Source of the DNA: Pseudisothecium myosuroides
Lineage: Eukaryota; Streptophyta; Bryopsida; Hypnales; Lembophyllaceae
Assembly: GCA_951799445.1 (NCBI GenBank)
Contig: OX637296.1
Coordinates: forward strand, 124,001-188,000
DNA: 64,000 nucleotides
Direction of reading: 5' to 3'
Below are positions 26,121 to 39,900 of this stretch, one piece after another. Below the pieces are notes generated by a model, which saw only the letters and a program-made list of their open reading frames with translations, did no database searches and was not told where the DNA came from. Position 1 is the stretch's first letter. Each line of letters opens with the position of its first letter. Both the position numbers and the translations under genes were made by a program.

Positions 26121-28840
26121 GACTTTTAAATGTGAAAGTACTCTATTATTTTTGTTTTATCATTGTTTTTCCTTTTACAATGCACCGGCTTCGTTTTAGG
26201 GTTTGAGATTGAGGTCCCACTTGCGGGCAGAACTTCCTACCGGGCAATTAGCTCAGCGGCTGTTCTGCCCAGAAGTTGGAAATCTCTTGCTCTAAACGAC
26301 ACGAGGTTGTTGCAAAAGAAAAAACAAAATGAAACAATTTTTTGTTTGTGTTGATTAAAAACCTTTAAACATGGTGTGCTTTTATTTGTCATGACTTTTA
26401 AATGTGAAAGTACTCTATTATTTTTGTTTTATCATTGTTTTTCCTTTTACAATGCACCGGCTTCGTTTTAGGGTTTGAGATTGAGGTCCCACTTGCGGGC
26501 AGAACTTCCTGCCGGGCAATTAGCTCAGCGGCTGTTCTGCCCAAAAGTTGGAAATCTCTCGCTCTAAACGACGCGAGGTTGTTGCAAAAGGAAAAACAAA
26601 ATGAAACAATTTTTTGTATGTGTTGATTAAAAACCTTTAAACATGATGTGCTTTTATTTCTCATGACTTTTGAATGTGAAAGTACTCTATTATTTTTGTT
26701 TTATCATTGTTTTTCCTTTTACAATGCACCGGCTTCGTTTTAGGGTTTGAGATTGAGGTCCCACTTGCGGGCAGAACTTCCTGCCGGGCAATTAGCTCGG
26801 CGGCTGTTCTGCCCAAAAGTTGGAAATCTCTCGCTCTAAACGACGTGAGGTTGTTGCAAAAGGAAAAACAAAATGAAACAATTTTTTGTATGTATTGATT
26901 AAAAACCTTTAAACATGGTGTGCTTTTGTTTGTCATGACTTTTAAATGTGAAAGTACTCTATTATTTTTGTTTTATCATTGTTTTTCCTTTTACAATGCA
27001 CCGGCTTCGTTTTAGGGTTTGAGATTGAGGTCCCACTTGCGGGCAGAACTTCCTGCCAGGCAATTAGCTCGGCGGCTGTTCTGCCCAAAAGTTGGAAATG
27101 ATTCGCTCTAAACGACGCGAGGTTGTTGCAAAAGGAAAAACAAAATGAAACAATTTTTTGTATGTGTTGATTAAAAACCTTTAAACATGGTGTGCTTTTA
27201 TTTGTCATGACTTTTAAATGTGAAAGTACTCTATTATTTTTGTTTTATCATTGTTTTTCCTTTTACAATGCACCGGCTTCGTTTTAGGGTTTGAGATTGA
27301 GGTCCCACTTGCGGGCCGAACTTCCTGCCGGGCAATTAGCTCAGCGGCTGTTCTGCCCAAAAGTTGGAAATCTCTCGCTCTAAACGACGCGAGGTTGTTG
27401 CAAAAGGAAAAACAAAATGAAACAATTTTTTGTATGTGTTGATTAAAAACCTTTAAACATGGTGTGCTTTTATTTGTCATGACTTTTAAATGTGAAAGTA
27501 CTCTATTATTTTTGTTTTATCCTTGTTTTTCCTTTTACAATGCCCTGGCTTCGTTTTAGGGTTTGAGATTGAGGTCCCACTTGCGGGCAGAATTTCCTGC
27601 CGGACAATTAGCCCGGCGGCTGTTCTGCCCAAAAGTTGGAAATCTCTCGCTCTAAACGACGCGAGGTTGTTGCAAAAGGAAAAACAAAATGAAACAATTT
27701 TTTGTATGTGTTGATTAAAAACCTTTAAACATGGTGTGCTTTTATTTGTCATGACTTTTAAATGTGAAAGTACTCTATTATTATTGTTTTATCATTGTTT
27801 TTCCTTTTACAATGCACCGGCATCGTTTTAGGGTTTGAGATTGAGGTCCCACTTGCGGGCAGAACTTCCTGCCGGGCAATTAGCTCAGCGGCTGTTCTGC
27901 CCAAAAGTTGGAAATCATTCGCTCTAAAAGACGCGAGGTTGTTGCAAAAGGAAAAACAAAATGAAACAATTTTTTGTCTGTGTTGATTGAAAACCTTTAA
28001 ACATGGTGTGCTTTTATTTGTCATGACTTTTAAATGTGAACGTACTCTATTATTTTTGTTTTATCATTGTTTTTCCTTTTACAATGCACCGGCTTCGTTT
28101 TAGGGTTTGAGATTGAGGTCCCACTTGCGGGCAGAACTTCCTGCCGGGCAATTAGCCCGGCGGCTGTTCTGCCCAAAAGTTGGAAATCTCTCGCCCTAAA
28201 TGACGCGAGATTGTTGCAAAAGGAAAAACAAAATGAAACAATTTTTTGTATGTATTGATTAAAAACCTTTAAACATGGTGTGTTTTTATTTGTCATGACT
28301 TTTAAATGTGAAAGTACTCTATTATTTTTGTTTTATCCTTGTTTTTCCTTTTACAATGCACCGGCTTCGTTTTAGGGTTTGAGATTGAGGTCCCACTTGC
28401 GGGCCGAACTTCCTGCCGGGCAATTAGCTCAGCGGCTGTTCTGCCCAAAAGTTGGAAATCTCTCGCTCTAAACGACGCGAGGTCGTTGCAAAAGGAAAAA
28501 CAAAATGAAACAATTTTTTGTATGTGTTGATTAAAAACCTTTAAACATGGTGTGCTTTTATTTGTCATGACTTTTAAATGTGAACGTACTCTATTATTTT
28601 TGTTTTATCACTGTTTTTCCTTTTACAATGCACATGCTTCGTTTTAGGGTTTGAGATTGAGGTCCCACTTGCGGGCAGAATTTCCTGCCGGACAATTAGC
28701 CCGGCGGCTGTTCTGCCCAAAAGTTGGAAATCTCTCGCTCTAAACGACGCGAGGTCGTTGCAAAAGGAAAAACAAAATGAAACAATTTTTTGTATGTGTT
28801 GATTAAAAACCTTTAAACATGGTGTGCTTTTATTTGTCAT
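26121..28840 (+). repeat. Higher-order block 3, first copy (12-monomer period)
   Basis: An ordered set of unusual units recurs 3264 bp later. In order these are the unit with CCTACCGGGC and AAAGAAAAAAC, the unit with TTTCTCATGAC, the unit with ACGACGTGAG, and the unit with AAATGATTCGC. After these the offset falls to 2992 bp, so one monomer is missing in the second copy. A partly related stretch with the TTTCTCATGAC unit also lies at 22585-23400, which suggests an older ancestor of the block. Confidence 0.8.
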
Positions 28841-29384
28841 GACTTTTAAATGTGAACGTACTCTATTATTTTTGTTTTATCACTGTTTTTCCTTTTACAA
28901 TGCACATGCTTCGTTTTAGGGTTTGAGATTGAGGTCCCACTTGCGGGCAGAATTTCCTGCCGGACAATTAGCCCGGCGGCTGTTCTGCCCAAAAGTTGGA
29001 AATCTCTCGCTCTAAATGACGCGAGGTTGTTGCAAAAGGAAAAACAAAATGAAACAATTTTTTGTATGTGTTGATTAAAAACCTTTAAACATGGTGTGCT
29101 TTTATTTGTCATGACTTTTAAATGTGAAAGTACTCTATTATTATTGTTTTATCCTTGTTTTTCCTTTTACAATGCACCGGCTTCGTTTTAGGGTTTGAGA
29201 TTGAGGTCCCACTTGCGGGCCGAACTTCCTGCCGGGCAATTTGCTCAGCGGCTGTTCTGCCCAAAAGTTGGAAATCTCTCGCTCTAAACGACGCGAGGTT
29301 GTTGCAAAAGGAAAAACAAAATGAAACAATTTTTTGTATGTGTTGATTAAAAACCTTTAAACATGGTGTGCTTTTATTTGTCAT

Positions 29385-31832
29385 GACTTTTAAATGTGAA
29401 AGTACTCTATTATTTTTGTTTTATCATTGTTTTTCCTTTTACAATGCACCGGCTTCGTTTTAGGGTTTGAGATTGAGGTCCCACTTGCGGGCAGAACTTC
29501 CTACCGGGCAATTAGCTCAGCGGCTGTTCTGCCCAAAAGTTGGAAATCTCTTGCTCTAAACGACACGAGGTTGTTGCAAAAGAAAAAACAAAATGAAACA
29601 ATTTTTTGTTTGTGTTGATTAAAAACCTTTAAACATGGTGTGCTTTTATTTGTCATGACTTTTAAATGTGAAAGTACTCTATTATTTTTGTTTTATCATT
29701 GTTTTTCCTTTTACAATGCACCGGCTTCGTTTTAGGGTTTGAGATTGAGGTCCCACTTGCGGGCAGAACTTCCTGCCGGGCAATTAGCTCAGCGGCTGTT
29801 CTGCCCAAAAGTTGGAAATCTCTCGCTCTAAACGACGCGAGGTTGTTGCAAAAGGAAAAACAAAATGAAACAATTTTTTGTATGTGTTGATTAAAAACCT
29901 TTAAACATGATGTGCTTTTATTTCTCATGACTTTTGAATGTGAAAGTACTCTATTATTTTTGTTTTATCATTGTTTTTCCTTTTACAATGCACCGGCTTC
30001 GTTTTAGGGTTTGAGATTGAGGTCCCACTTGCGGGCAGAACTTCCTGCCGGGCAATTAGCTCGGCGGCTGTTCTGCCCAAAAGTTGGAAATCTCTCGCTC
30101 TAAACGACGTGAGGTTGTTGCAAAAGGAAAAACAAAATGAAACAATTTTTTGTATGTATTGATTAAAAACCTTTAAACATGGTGTGCTTTTATTTGTCAT
30201 GACTTTTAAATGTGAAAGTACTCTATTATTTTTGTTTTATCATTGTTTTTCCTTTTACAATGCACCGGCTTCGTTTTAGGGTTTGAGATTGAGGTCCCAC
30301 TTGCGGGCAGAACTTCCTGCCAGGCAATTAGCTCGGCGGCTGTTCTGCCCAAAAGTTGGAAATGATTCGCTCTAAACGACGCGAGGTTGTTGCAAAAGGA
30401 AAAACAAAATGAAACAATTTTTTGTATGTGTTGATTAAAAACCTTTAAACATGGTGTGCTTTTATTTGTCATGACTTTTAAATGTGAAAGTACTCTATTA
30501 TTTTTGTTTTATCCTTGTTCTTCCTTTTACAATGCACCGGCTTCGTTTTAGGGTTTGAGATTGAGGTCCCACTTGCGGGCAGAATTTCCTGCCCGGCAAT
30601 TAGTCCGGCGGCTGTTCTGCCCAAAAGTTGGAAATCTCTCGCTCTAAACGACGCGAGGTTGTTGCAAAAGGAAAAACAAAATGAAACAATTTTTTGTATG
30701 TGTTGATTAAAAACCTTTAAACATGGTGTGCTTTTATTTGTCATGACTTTTAAATGTGAAAGTACTCTATTATTTTTGTTTTATCCTTGTTTTTCCTTTT
30801 ACAATGCCCTGGCTTCGTTTTAGGGTTTGAGATTGAGGTCCCACTTGCGGGCAGAATTTCCTGCCGGACAATTAGCCCGGCGGCTGTTCTGCCCAAAAGT
30901 TGGAAATCTCTCGCTCTAAACGACGCGAGGTTGTTGCAAAAGGAAAAACAAAATGAAACAATTTTTTGTATGTGTTGATTAAAAACCTTTAAACATGGTG
31001 TGCTTTTATTTGTCATGACTTTTAAATGTGAAAGTACTCTATTATTATTGTTTTATCATTGTTTTTCCTTTTACAATGCACCGGCATCGTTTTAGGGTTT
31101 GAGATTGAGGTCCCACTTGCGGGCAGAACTTCCTGCCAGGCAATTAGCTCGGCGGCTGTTCTGCCCAAAAGTTGGAAATGATTCGCTCTAAACGACGCGA
31201 GGTTGTTGCAAAAGGAAAAACAAAATGAAACAATTTTTTGTATGTGTTGATTAAAAACCTTTAAACATGGTGTGTTTTTATTTGTCATGACTTTTAAATG
31301 TGAAAGTACTCTATTATTTTTGTTTTATCCTTGTTTTTCCTTTTACAATGCACCGGCTTCGTTTTAGGGTTTGAGATTGAGGTCCCACTTGCGGGCCGAA
31401 CTTCCTGCCGGGCAATTAGCTCAGCGGCTGTTCTGCCCAAAAGTTGGAAATCTCTCGCTCTAAACGACGCGAGGTCGTTGCAAAAGGAAAAACAAAATGA
31501 AACAATTTTTTGTATGTGTTGATTAAAAACCTTTAAACATGGTGTGCTTTTATTTGTCATGACTTTTAAATGTGAACGTACTCTATTATTTTTGTTTTAT
31601 CACTGTTTTTCCTTTTACAATGCACCGGCTTCGTTTTAGGGTTTGAGATTGAGGTCCCACTTGCGGGCAGAATTTCCTGCCGGACAATTAGCCCGGCGGC
31701 TGTTCTGCCCAAAAGTTGGAAATCTCTCGCTCTAAACGACGCGAGGTTGTTGCAAAAGGAAAAACAAAATGAAACAATTTTTTGTATGTGTTGATTAAAA
31801 ACCTTTAAACATGGTGTGCTTTTATTTGTCAT
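29385..31832 (+). repeat. Higher-order block 3, second copy with mosaic monomer
   Basis: This repeats the 12-monomer block with one unit fewer. The unit at 31017-31288 is mosaic. Its start (TATTATTATTG, CACCGGCATCG) matches the unit ending at 28024. Its middle (CCAGGCAATTAGCTCGG, AAATGATTCGC) matches the unit ending at 27208. Its end (GGTGTGTTTTTATTTG) matches the unit ending at 28296. That arrangement records exchange or conversion among neighbours. Confidence 0.8.
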
Positions 31833-33734
31833 GACTTTTAAATGTGAAAGTACTCTATTATTTTTGTTTTATCCTTGTTTTTCCTTTTACAATGCACCGG
31901 CTTCGTTTTAGGGTTTGAGATTGAGGTCCCACTTGCGGGCAGAACTTCCTGCCGGGCAATTAGCTCGGCGGCTGTTCTGCCCAAAAGTTGGAAATCTCTC
32001 GCTCTAAACGACGCGAGGTTGTTGCAAAAGGAAAAACAAAATGAAACAATTTTTTGTATGTGTTGATTAAAAACCTTTAAACATGGTGTGCTTTTATTTG
32101 TCATGACTTTTAAATGTGAAAGTACTCTATTATTTTTGTTTTATCATTGTTTTTCCTTTTACAATGCACCGGCTTCGTTTTAGGGTTTGAGATTGAGGTC
32201 CCACTTGCGGGCAGAACTTCCTGCCGGGCAATTAGCTCGGCGGCTGTTCTGCCCAAAAGTTGGAAATCTCTCGCTCTAAACGACGCGAGGTTGTTGCAAA
32301 AGGAAAAACAAAATGAAACAATTTTTTGTATGTGTTGATTAAAAACCTTTAAACATGGTGTGCTTTTATTTGTCATGACTTTTAAATGTGAAAGTACTCT
32401 ATTATTTTTGTTTTATCATTGTTTTTCCTTTTACAATGCACCGGCTTCGTTTTAGGGTTTGAGATTGAGGTCCCACTTGCGGGCAGAACTTCCTGCCGGG
32501 CAATTAGCTCGGCGGCTGTTCTGCCCAAAAGTTGGAAATCTCTCGCTCTAAACGACGCGAGGTTGTTGCAAAAGGAAAAACAAAATGAAACAATTTTTTG
32601 TATGTGTTGATTAAAAACCTTTAAACATGGTGTGCTTTTATTTGTCATGACTTTTAAATGTGAAAGTACTCTATTATTTTTGTTTTATCCTTGTTTTTCC
32701 TTTTACAATGCACCGGCTTCGTTTTAGGGTTTGAGATTGAGGTCCCACTTGCGGGCAGAACTTCCTGCCGAGCAATTAGCCCGGCGACTGTTCTGTCAAA
32801 AGTTGGAAATCTCTCGCCCTAAATGACGCGAGGTTGTTGCAAAAGGAAAAACAAAATGAAACAATTTTTTGTATGTGTTGATTAAAAACCTATAAACATG
32901 GTGTGCTTTTATTTGTCATGACTTTTAAATGTGAAAGTACTCTATTATTTTTGTTTTATCCTTGTTTTTCCTTTTACAATGCATCGGCTTCGTTTTAGGG
33001 TTTGAGATTGAGGTCCCACTTGCGGGCAGAACTTCCTGCCGGGCAATTAGCTCGGCGGCTGTTCTGCCCAAAAGTTGGAAATCTCTCGCTCTAAACGACG
33101 CGAGGTTGTTGCAAAAGGAAAAACAAAATGAAACAATTTTTTGTATGTGTTGATTAAAAACCTTTAAACATGGTGTGCTTTTATTTGTCATGACTTTTAA
33201 ATGTGAAAGTACTCTATTATTTTTGTTTTATCATTGTTTTTCCTTTTACAATGCACTGGCTTCGTTTTAGGGTTTGAGATTGAGGTCCCACTTGCGGGCA
33301 GAACTTCCTGCCGGGCAATTAGCTCGGCAGCTGTTCTGCCCAAAAGTTGGAAATCTCTCGCCCTAAATGACGCGAGGTTGTTGCAAAAGGAAAAACAAAA
33401 TGAAACAATTTTTTGTTTGTGTTGATTAAAAACCTTTAAACATGGTGTGCTTTTATTTGTCATGACTTTTAAATGTGAACGTACTCTATTATTTTTGTTT
33501 TATCATTGTTTTTCCTTTTACAATGCACCGGCTTCGTTTTAGGGTTTGAGATTGAGGTCCCACTTGCGGGCAGAACTTCCTGCTGGGCAATTAGCTTTGC
33601 GGCTGTTCTGCCCAAAAGTTGAAAATCTCTCGCTCTAAACGACGCGAGGTTGCTGCAAAAGGAAAACAAAATGAAACAATTTTTTGTTTGTGTTGATTAA
33701 AAACCTTTAAACATGGTGTGCTTTTATTTGTCAT
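31833..33734 (+). repeat. Seven-monomer block, first copy
   Basis: Seven monomers totalling 1902 bp (two of them 271 bp) are followed immediately by a near-identical copy. Markers include CAATGCATCGGC at 32978, GTTCTGTCAAAAG near 32792 and the shortened AAAGGAAAACAAAATG near 33658. All recur 1902 bp later. This is the cleanest directly adjacent duplication in the array and is probably recent. Confidence 0.9.
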
Positions 33735-35636
33735 GACTTTTAAATGTGAAAGTACTCTATTATTTTTGTTTTATCCTTGTTTTTCCTTTTACAATGCACC
33801 GGCTTCGTTTTAGGGTTTGAGATTGAGGTCCCACTTGCGGGCAGAACTTCCTGCCGGGCAATTAGCTCGGCGGCTGTTCTGCCCAAAAGTTGGAAATCTC
33901 TCGCTCTAAACGACGCGAGGTTGTTGCAAAAGGAAAAACAAAATGAAACAATTTTTTGTATGTGTTGATTAAAAACCTTTAAACATGGTGTGCTTTTATT
34001 TGTCATGACTTTTAAATGTGAAAGTACTCTATTATTTTTGTTTTATCATTGTTTTTCCTTTTACAATGCACCGGCTTCGTTTTAGGGTTTGAGATTGAGG
34101 TCCCACTTGCGGGCAGAACTTCCTGCCGGGCAATTAGCTCGGCGGCTGTTCTGCCCAAAAGTTGGAAATCTCTCGCTCTAAACGACGCGAGGTTGTTGCA
34201 AAAGGAAAAACAAAATGAAACAATTTTTTGTATGTGTTGATTAAAAACCTTTAAACATGGTGTGCTTTTATTTGTCATGACTTTTAAATGTGAAAGTACT
34301 CTATTATTTTTGTTTTATCATTGTTTTTCCTTTTACAATGCACCGGCTTCGTTTTAGGGTTTGAGATTGAGGTCCCACTTGCGGGCAGAACTTCCTGCCG
34401 GGCAATTAGCTCGGCGGCTGTTCTGCCCAAAAGTTGGAAATCTCTCGCTCTAAACGACGCGAGGTTGTTGCAAAAGGAAAAACAAAATGAAACAATTTTT
34501 TGTATGTGTTGATTAAAAACCTTTAAACATGGTGTGCTTTTATTTGTCATGACTTTTAAATGTGAAAGTACTCTATTATTTTTGTTTTATCCTTGTTTTT
34601 CCTTTTACAATGCACCGGCTTCGTTTTAGGGTTTGAGATTGAGGTCCCACTTGCGGGCAGAACTTCCTGCCGAGCAATTAGCCCGGCGACTGTTCTGTCA
34701 AAAGTTGGAAATCTCTCGCCCTAAATGACGCGAGGTTGTTGCAAAAGGAAAAACAAAATGAAACAATTTTTTGTATGTGTTGATTAAAAACCTATAAACA
34801 TGGTGTGCTTTTATTTGTCATGACTTTTAAATGTGAAAGTACTCTATTATTTTTGTTTTATCCTTGTTTTTCCTTTTACAATGCATCGGCTTCGTTTTAG
34901 GGTTTGAGATTGAGGTCCCACTTGCGGGCAGAACTTCCTGCCGGGCAATTAGCTCGGCGGCTGTTCTGCCCAAAAGTTGGAAATCTCTCGCTCTAATTGA
35001 CGCGAGGTTGTTGCAAAAGGAAAAACAAAATGAAACAATTTTTTGTATGTGTTGATTAAAAACCTTTAAACATGGTGTGCTTTTATTTGTCATGACTTTT
35101 AAATGTGAAAGTACTCTATTATTTTTGTTTTATCATTGTTTTTCCTTTTACAATGCACTGGCTTCGTTTTAGGGTTTGAGATTGAGGTCCCACTTGCGGG
35201 CAGAACTTCCTGCCGGGCAATTAGCTCGGCAGCTGTTCTGCCCAAAAGTTGGAAATCTCTCGCCCTAAATGACGCGAGGTTGTTGCAAAAGGAAAAACAA
35301 AATGAAACAATTTTTTGTTTGTGTTGATTAAAAACCTTTAAACATGGTGTGCTTTTATTTGTCATGACTTTTAAATGTGAACGTACTCTATTATTTTTGT
35401 TTTATCATTGTTTTTCCTTTTACAATGCACCGGCTTCGTTTTAGGGTTTGAGATTGAGGTCCCACTTGCGGGCAGAACTTCCTGCTGGGCAATTAGCTTT
35501 GCGGCTGTTCTGCCCAAAAGTTGAAAATCTCTCGCTCTAAACGACGCGAGGTTGCTGCAAAAGGAAAACAAAATGAAACAATTTTTTGTTTGTGTTGATT
35601 AAAAACCTTTAAACATGGTGTGCTTTTATTTGTCAT
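33735..35636 (+). repeat. Seven-monomer block, second copy
   Basis: This is the direct tandem copy of the preceding block. Very few differences are visible; one is CTCTAATTGACGCG near 34992 in place of CTCTAAACGACGCG. The low divergence compared with the other block pairs argues for a young duplication, or for a local assembly duplication that long reads would settle. Confidence 0.9.
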
Positions 35637-36996
35637 GACTTTTAAATGTGAAAGTACTCTATTATTTTTGTTTTATCATTGTTTTTCCTTTTACAATGCA
35701 CCGGCTTCGTTTTAGGGTTTGAGATTGAGGTCCCACTTGCGGGCAGAATTTCCTGCCGAGCAATTAGCTCGGTGGCTGTTCTGCCCAAAAGTTGGAAATC
35801 TCTCGCCCTTAACGACGCGAGGTTGTTGCAAAAGGAAAAACAAAATGAAACAATTTTTTGTATGTGTTGATTAAAAACCTTTAAACATGGTGTGCTTTTA
35901 TTTGTCATGACTTTTAAATGTGAAAGTACTCTATTATTTTTGTTTTATCACTGTTTTTCCTTTTACAATGCCCTGGCTTTGTTTTAGGGTTTGAGATTGA
36001 GGTCCCACTTGCGGGCAGAACTTCCTGCCGGGCAATTAGCTCGGCGGCTGTTCTGCCCAAAAGTTGGAAATCTCTCGCCCTAAACGACGCGAGGTTGTTG
36101 CAAAAGGAAAAACAAAATGAAACAATTTTTTGTATGTGTTGATTAAAAACCTTTAAACATGGTGTGCTTTTATTTGTCATGACTTTTAAATGTGAAAGTA
36201 CTCTATTATTTTTGTTTTATCACTGTTTTTCCTTTTACAATGCCCTGGCTTCGTTTTAGGGTTTGAAATTGAGGTCCCACTTGCGGGCAGAATTTCCTGC
36301 CCAACAATTAGCCCGGCGGCTGTTCTGCCCAAAAGTTGGAAATCTCTCGCTCTAAACGACGCGAGGTTGTTGCAAAAGGAAAAACAAAATGAAACAATTT
36401 TTTGTTTGTGTTGATTAAAAACCTTTAAACATGGTGTGCTTTTATTTGTCATGACTTTTAAATGTGAAAGTACTCTATTATTATTGTTTTATCATTGTTT
36501 TTCCTTTTACAATGCACCGGCTTCGTTTTAGGGTTTGAGATTGAGGTCCCACTTGCGGGCAGAACTTCCTGCCGAGCAATTAGCCCAGCGACTGTTCTGC
36601 CCAAAAGTTGGAAATCTCTCGCCCTAAATGACGCGAGATTGTTGCGAAAGGAAAAACAAAATGAAACAATTTTTTGTATGTGTTGATTAAAAACCTTTAA
36701 ACATGATGTGCTTTTATTTGTCATGACTTTTAAATGTGAAAGTACTCTATTATTTTTGTTTTATCATTGTTTTTCCTTTTACAATGCACCGGCTTCGTTT
36801 TAGGGTTTGAGATTGAGGTCCCACTTGCGGGCAGAACTTCCTGCCGGGCAATTAGCTCGGCGGCTGTTCTGCCCAAAAGTTGGAAATCTCTCGCTCTAAA
36901 CGACGCGAGGTTGTTGCAAAAGGAAAAACAAAATGAAACAATTTTTTGTATGTGTTGATTAAAAACCTTTAAACATGGTGTGCTTTTATTTGTCAT

Positions 36997-39900
36997 GACT
37001 TTTAAATGTGAAAGTACTCTATTATTTTTGTTTTATCATTGTTTTTCCTTTTACAATGCACCGGCTTCGTTTTAGGGTGGAGATTGAGGTCGCACTTGCC
37101 GGCAGAACTTCCTGCCGGGCAATTAGCTCGGCGGCTGTTCTGCCCAAAAGTTGGAAATCTCTCGCCCTAAAGGACGCGAGGTTGTTGCAAAAAGAAAAAC
37201 AAAATGAAACAATTTTTTGTTTGTGTTGATTAAAAACCTTTAAACATGGTGTGCTTTTATTTGTCATGACTTTTAAATGTGAACGTAATCTATTATTTTT
37301 GTTTTATCATTGTTTTTCCTTTTACAATGCACCGGCTTCGTTTTAGGGTTTGAGATTGAGGTCCCACTTGCGGGCAGAACTTCCTGCCGAGCAATTAGCC
37401 CGGCGACTGTTCTGTCAAAAGTTGGAAATCTCTCGCCCTAAATGACGCGAGATTGTTGCAAAAGGAAAAACAAAATGAAACAATTTTTTGTATGTGTTGA
37501 TTAAAAACCTATAAACATGGTGTGCTTTTATTTGTCATGACTTTTAAATCTGAAAGTACTCTATTATTTTTGTTTTATCACTGTTTTTCCTTTTACAATG
37601 CACCGGCTTCGTTTTTGGGTTTGAGATTGAGGTCCCACTTGCGGGCAGAACTTCCTGCCGGGCAATTAGCTTTGCGGCTGTTCTGCCCAAAAGTTGGAAA
37701 TCTCTCGCTCTAAACGACGCGAGGTTGTTGCAAAAGGAAAAACAAAATGAAACAATTTTTTGTTTGTGTTGATTAAAAACCTTTAAACATGGTGTGCTTT
37801 TATTTGTCATGACTTTTAAATGTGAACGTACTCTATTATTTTTGTTTTATCATTGTTTTTCCTTTTACAATGCACCGGCTTCGTTTTAGGGTTTGAGATT
37901 GAGGTCCCACTTGCGGGCAGAACTTCCTGCCGGGCAATTAGCTCGGCGGCTGTTCTGCCCAAAAGTTGGAAATCTCTCGCTCTAAACGACGCGAGGTTGT
38001 TGCAAAAGGAAAAACAAAATGAAACAATTTTTTGTATGTGTTGATTAAAAACCTTTAAACATGGTGTGCTTTTATTTGTCATGACTTTTAAATGTGAAAG
38101 TACTCTATTATTTTTGTTTTATCATTGTTTTTCCTTTTACAATGCCCTGGCTTCGTTTTAGGGTTTGAGATTGAGGTCCCACTTGCGGGCAGAATTTCCT
38201 GCCCGGCAATTAGCTTTGCGGCTGTTCTGCCCAAAAGTTGGAAATCTCTCGCTCTAAACGACGCGAGGTTGTTGCAAAAGGAAAAACAAAATGAAACAAT
38301 TTTTTGTTTGTGTTGATTAAAAACCTATAAACATGGTGTGATTTTATTTGTCATGACTTTTAAATGTGAACGTACTCTATTATTTTTGTTTTATCATTGT
38401 TTTTCCTTTTACAATGCACCGGCTTCATTTTAGGGTTTGAGATTGAGGTCCCACTTGCGGGCAGAACTTCCTGCCGGGCAATTAGCTCGGCGGCTGTTCT
38501 GCCCAAAAGTTGGAAATCTCTCGCTCTAAACGACGCGAGGTTGTTGCAAAAGGAAAAACAAAATGAAACAATTTTTTGTATGTGTTGATTAAAAACCTTT
38601 AAACATGGTGTGCTTTTATTTGTCATGACTTTTAAATGTGAAAGTACTCTATTATTTTTGTTTTATCACTGTTTTTCCTTTTACAATGCCCTGGCTTCGT
38701 TTTAGGGTTTGAGATTGAGGTCCCACTTGCGGGCAGAATTTCCTGCCCAACAATTAGCCCGGCGGCTGTTCTGCCCAAAAGTTGGAAATCTCTCGCTCTA
38801 AACGACGCGAGGTTGTTGCAAAAGGAAAAACAAAATGAAACAATTTTTTGTTTGTGTTGATTAAAAACCTATAAACATGGTGTGATTTTATTTGTCATGA
38901 CTTTTAAATGTGAACGTACTCTATTATTTTTGTTTTATCATTGTTTTTCCTTTTACAATGCACCGGCTTCGTTTTAGGGTTTGAGATTGAGGTCCCACTT
39001 GCGGGCAGAACTTCCTGCCGAGCAATTAGCCCGGCGACTGTTCTGCCCAAAAGTTGGAAATCTCTCGCCCTAAATGACGCGAGATTGTTGCAAAAGGAAA
39101 AACAAAATGAAACAATTTTTTGTTTGTGTTGATTAAAAACCTTTAAACATGGTGTGATTTTATTTGTCATGACTTTTAAATGTGAACGTACTCTATTATT
39201 ATTGTTTTATCATTGTTTTTCCTTTTACAATGCACCGGCTTCGTTTTAGGGTTTGAGATTGAGGTCCCACTTGCGGGCAGAACTTCCTGCCGAGCAATTA
39301 GCCCGGCGACTGTTCTGCCCAAAAGTTGGAAATCTCTCGCCCTAAATGACGCGAGATTGTTGCAAAAGGAAAAACAAAATGAAACAATTTTTTGTATGTG
39401 TTGATTAAAAACCTTTAAACATGATGTGCTTTTATTTGTCATGACTTTTAAATGTGAAAGTACTCTATTATTTTTGTTTTATCCTTGTTTTTCCTTTTAC
39501 AATGCACCGGCTTCGTTTTAGGGTTTGGGATTGAGGTCCCACTTGCGGGCAAAACTTCCTGCCGAGCAATTAGCTCCGCGGCTCTTCTGCCCAGAAGTTG
39601 GAAATCTCTCGCCCTAAATGACGCGAGGTTGTTGCAAAAGGAAAAACAAAATGAAACAATTTTTTGTTTGTGTTGATTAAAAACCTTTAAACATGGTGTG
39701 CTTTTATTAGTCATGACTTTTAAATGTGAAAGTACTCTATTATTTTTGTTTTATCATTGTTTTTCCTTTTACAATGCACCGGCTTCGTTTTAGGGTGGAG
39801 ATTGAGGTCCCACTTGCGGGCAGAACTTCCTGCCGGGCAATTAGCGCGGCGGCTGTTCTGCCCAAAAGTTGGAAATCTCTCGCCCTAAAGGACGCGAGGT

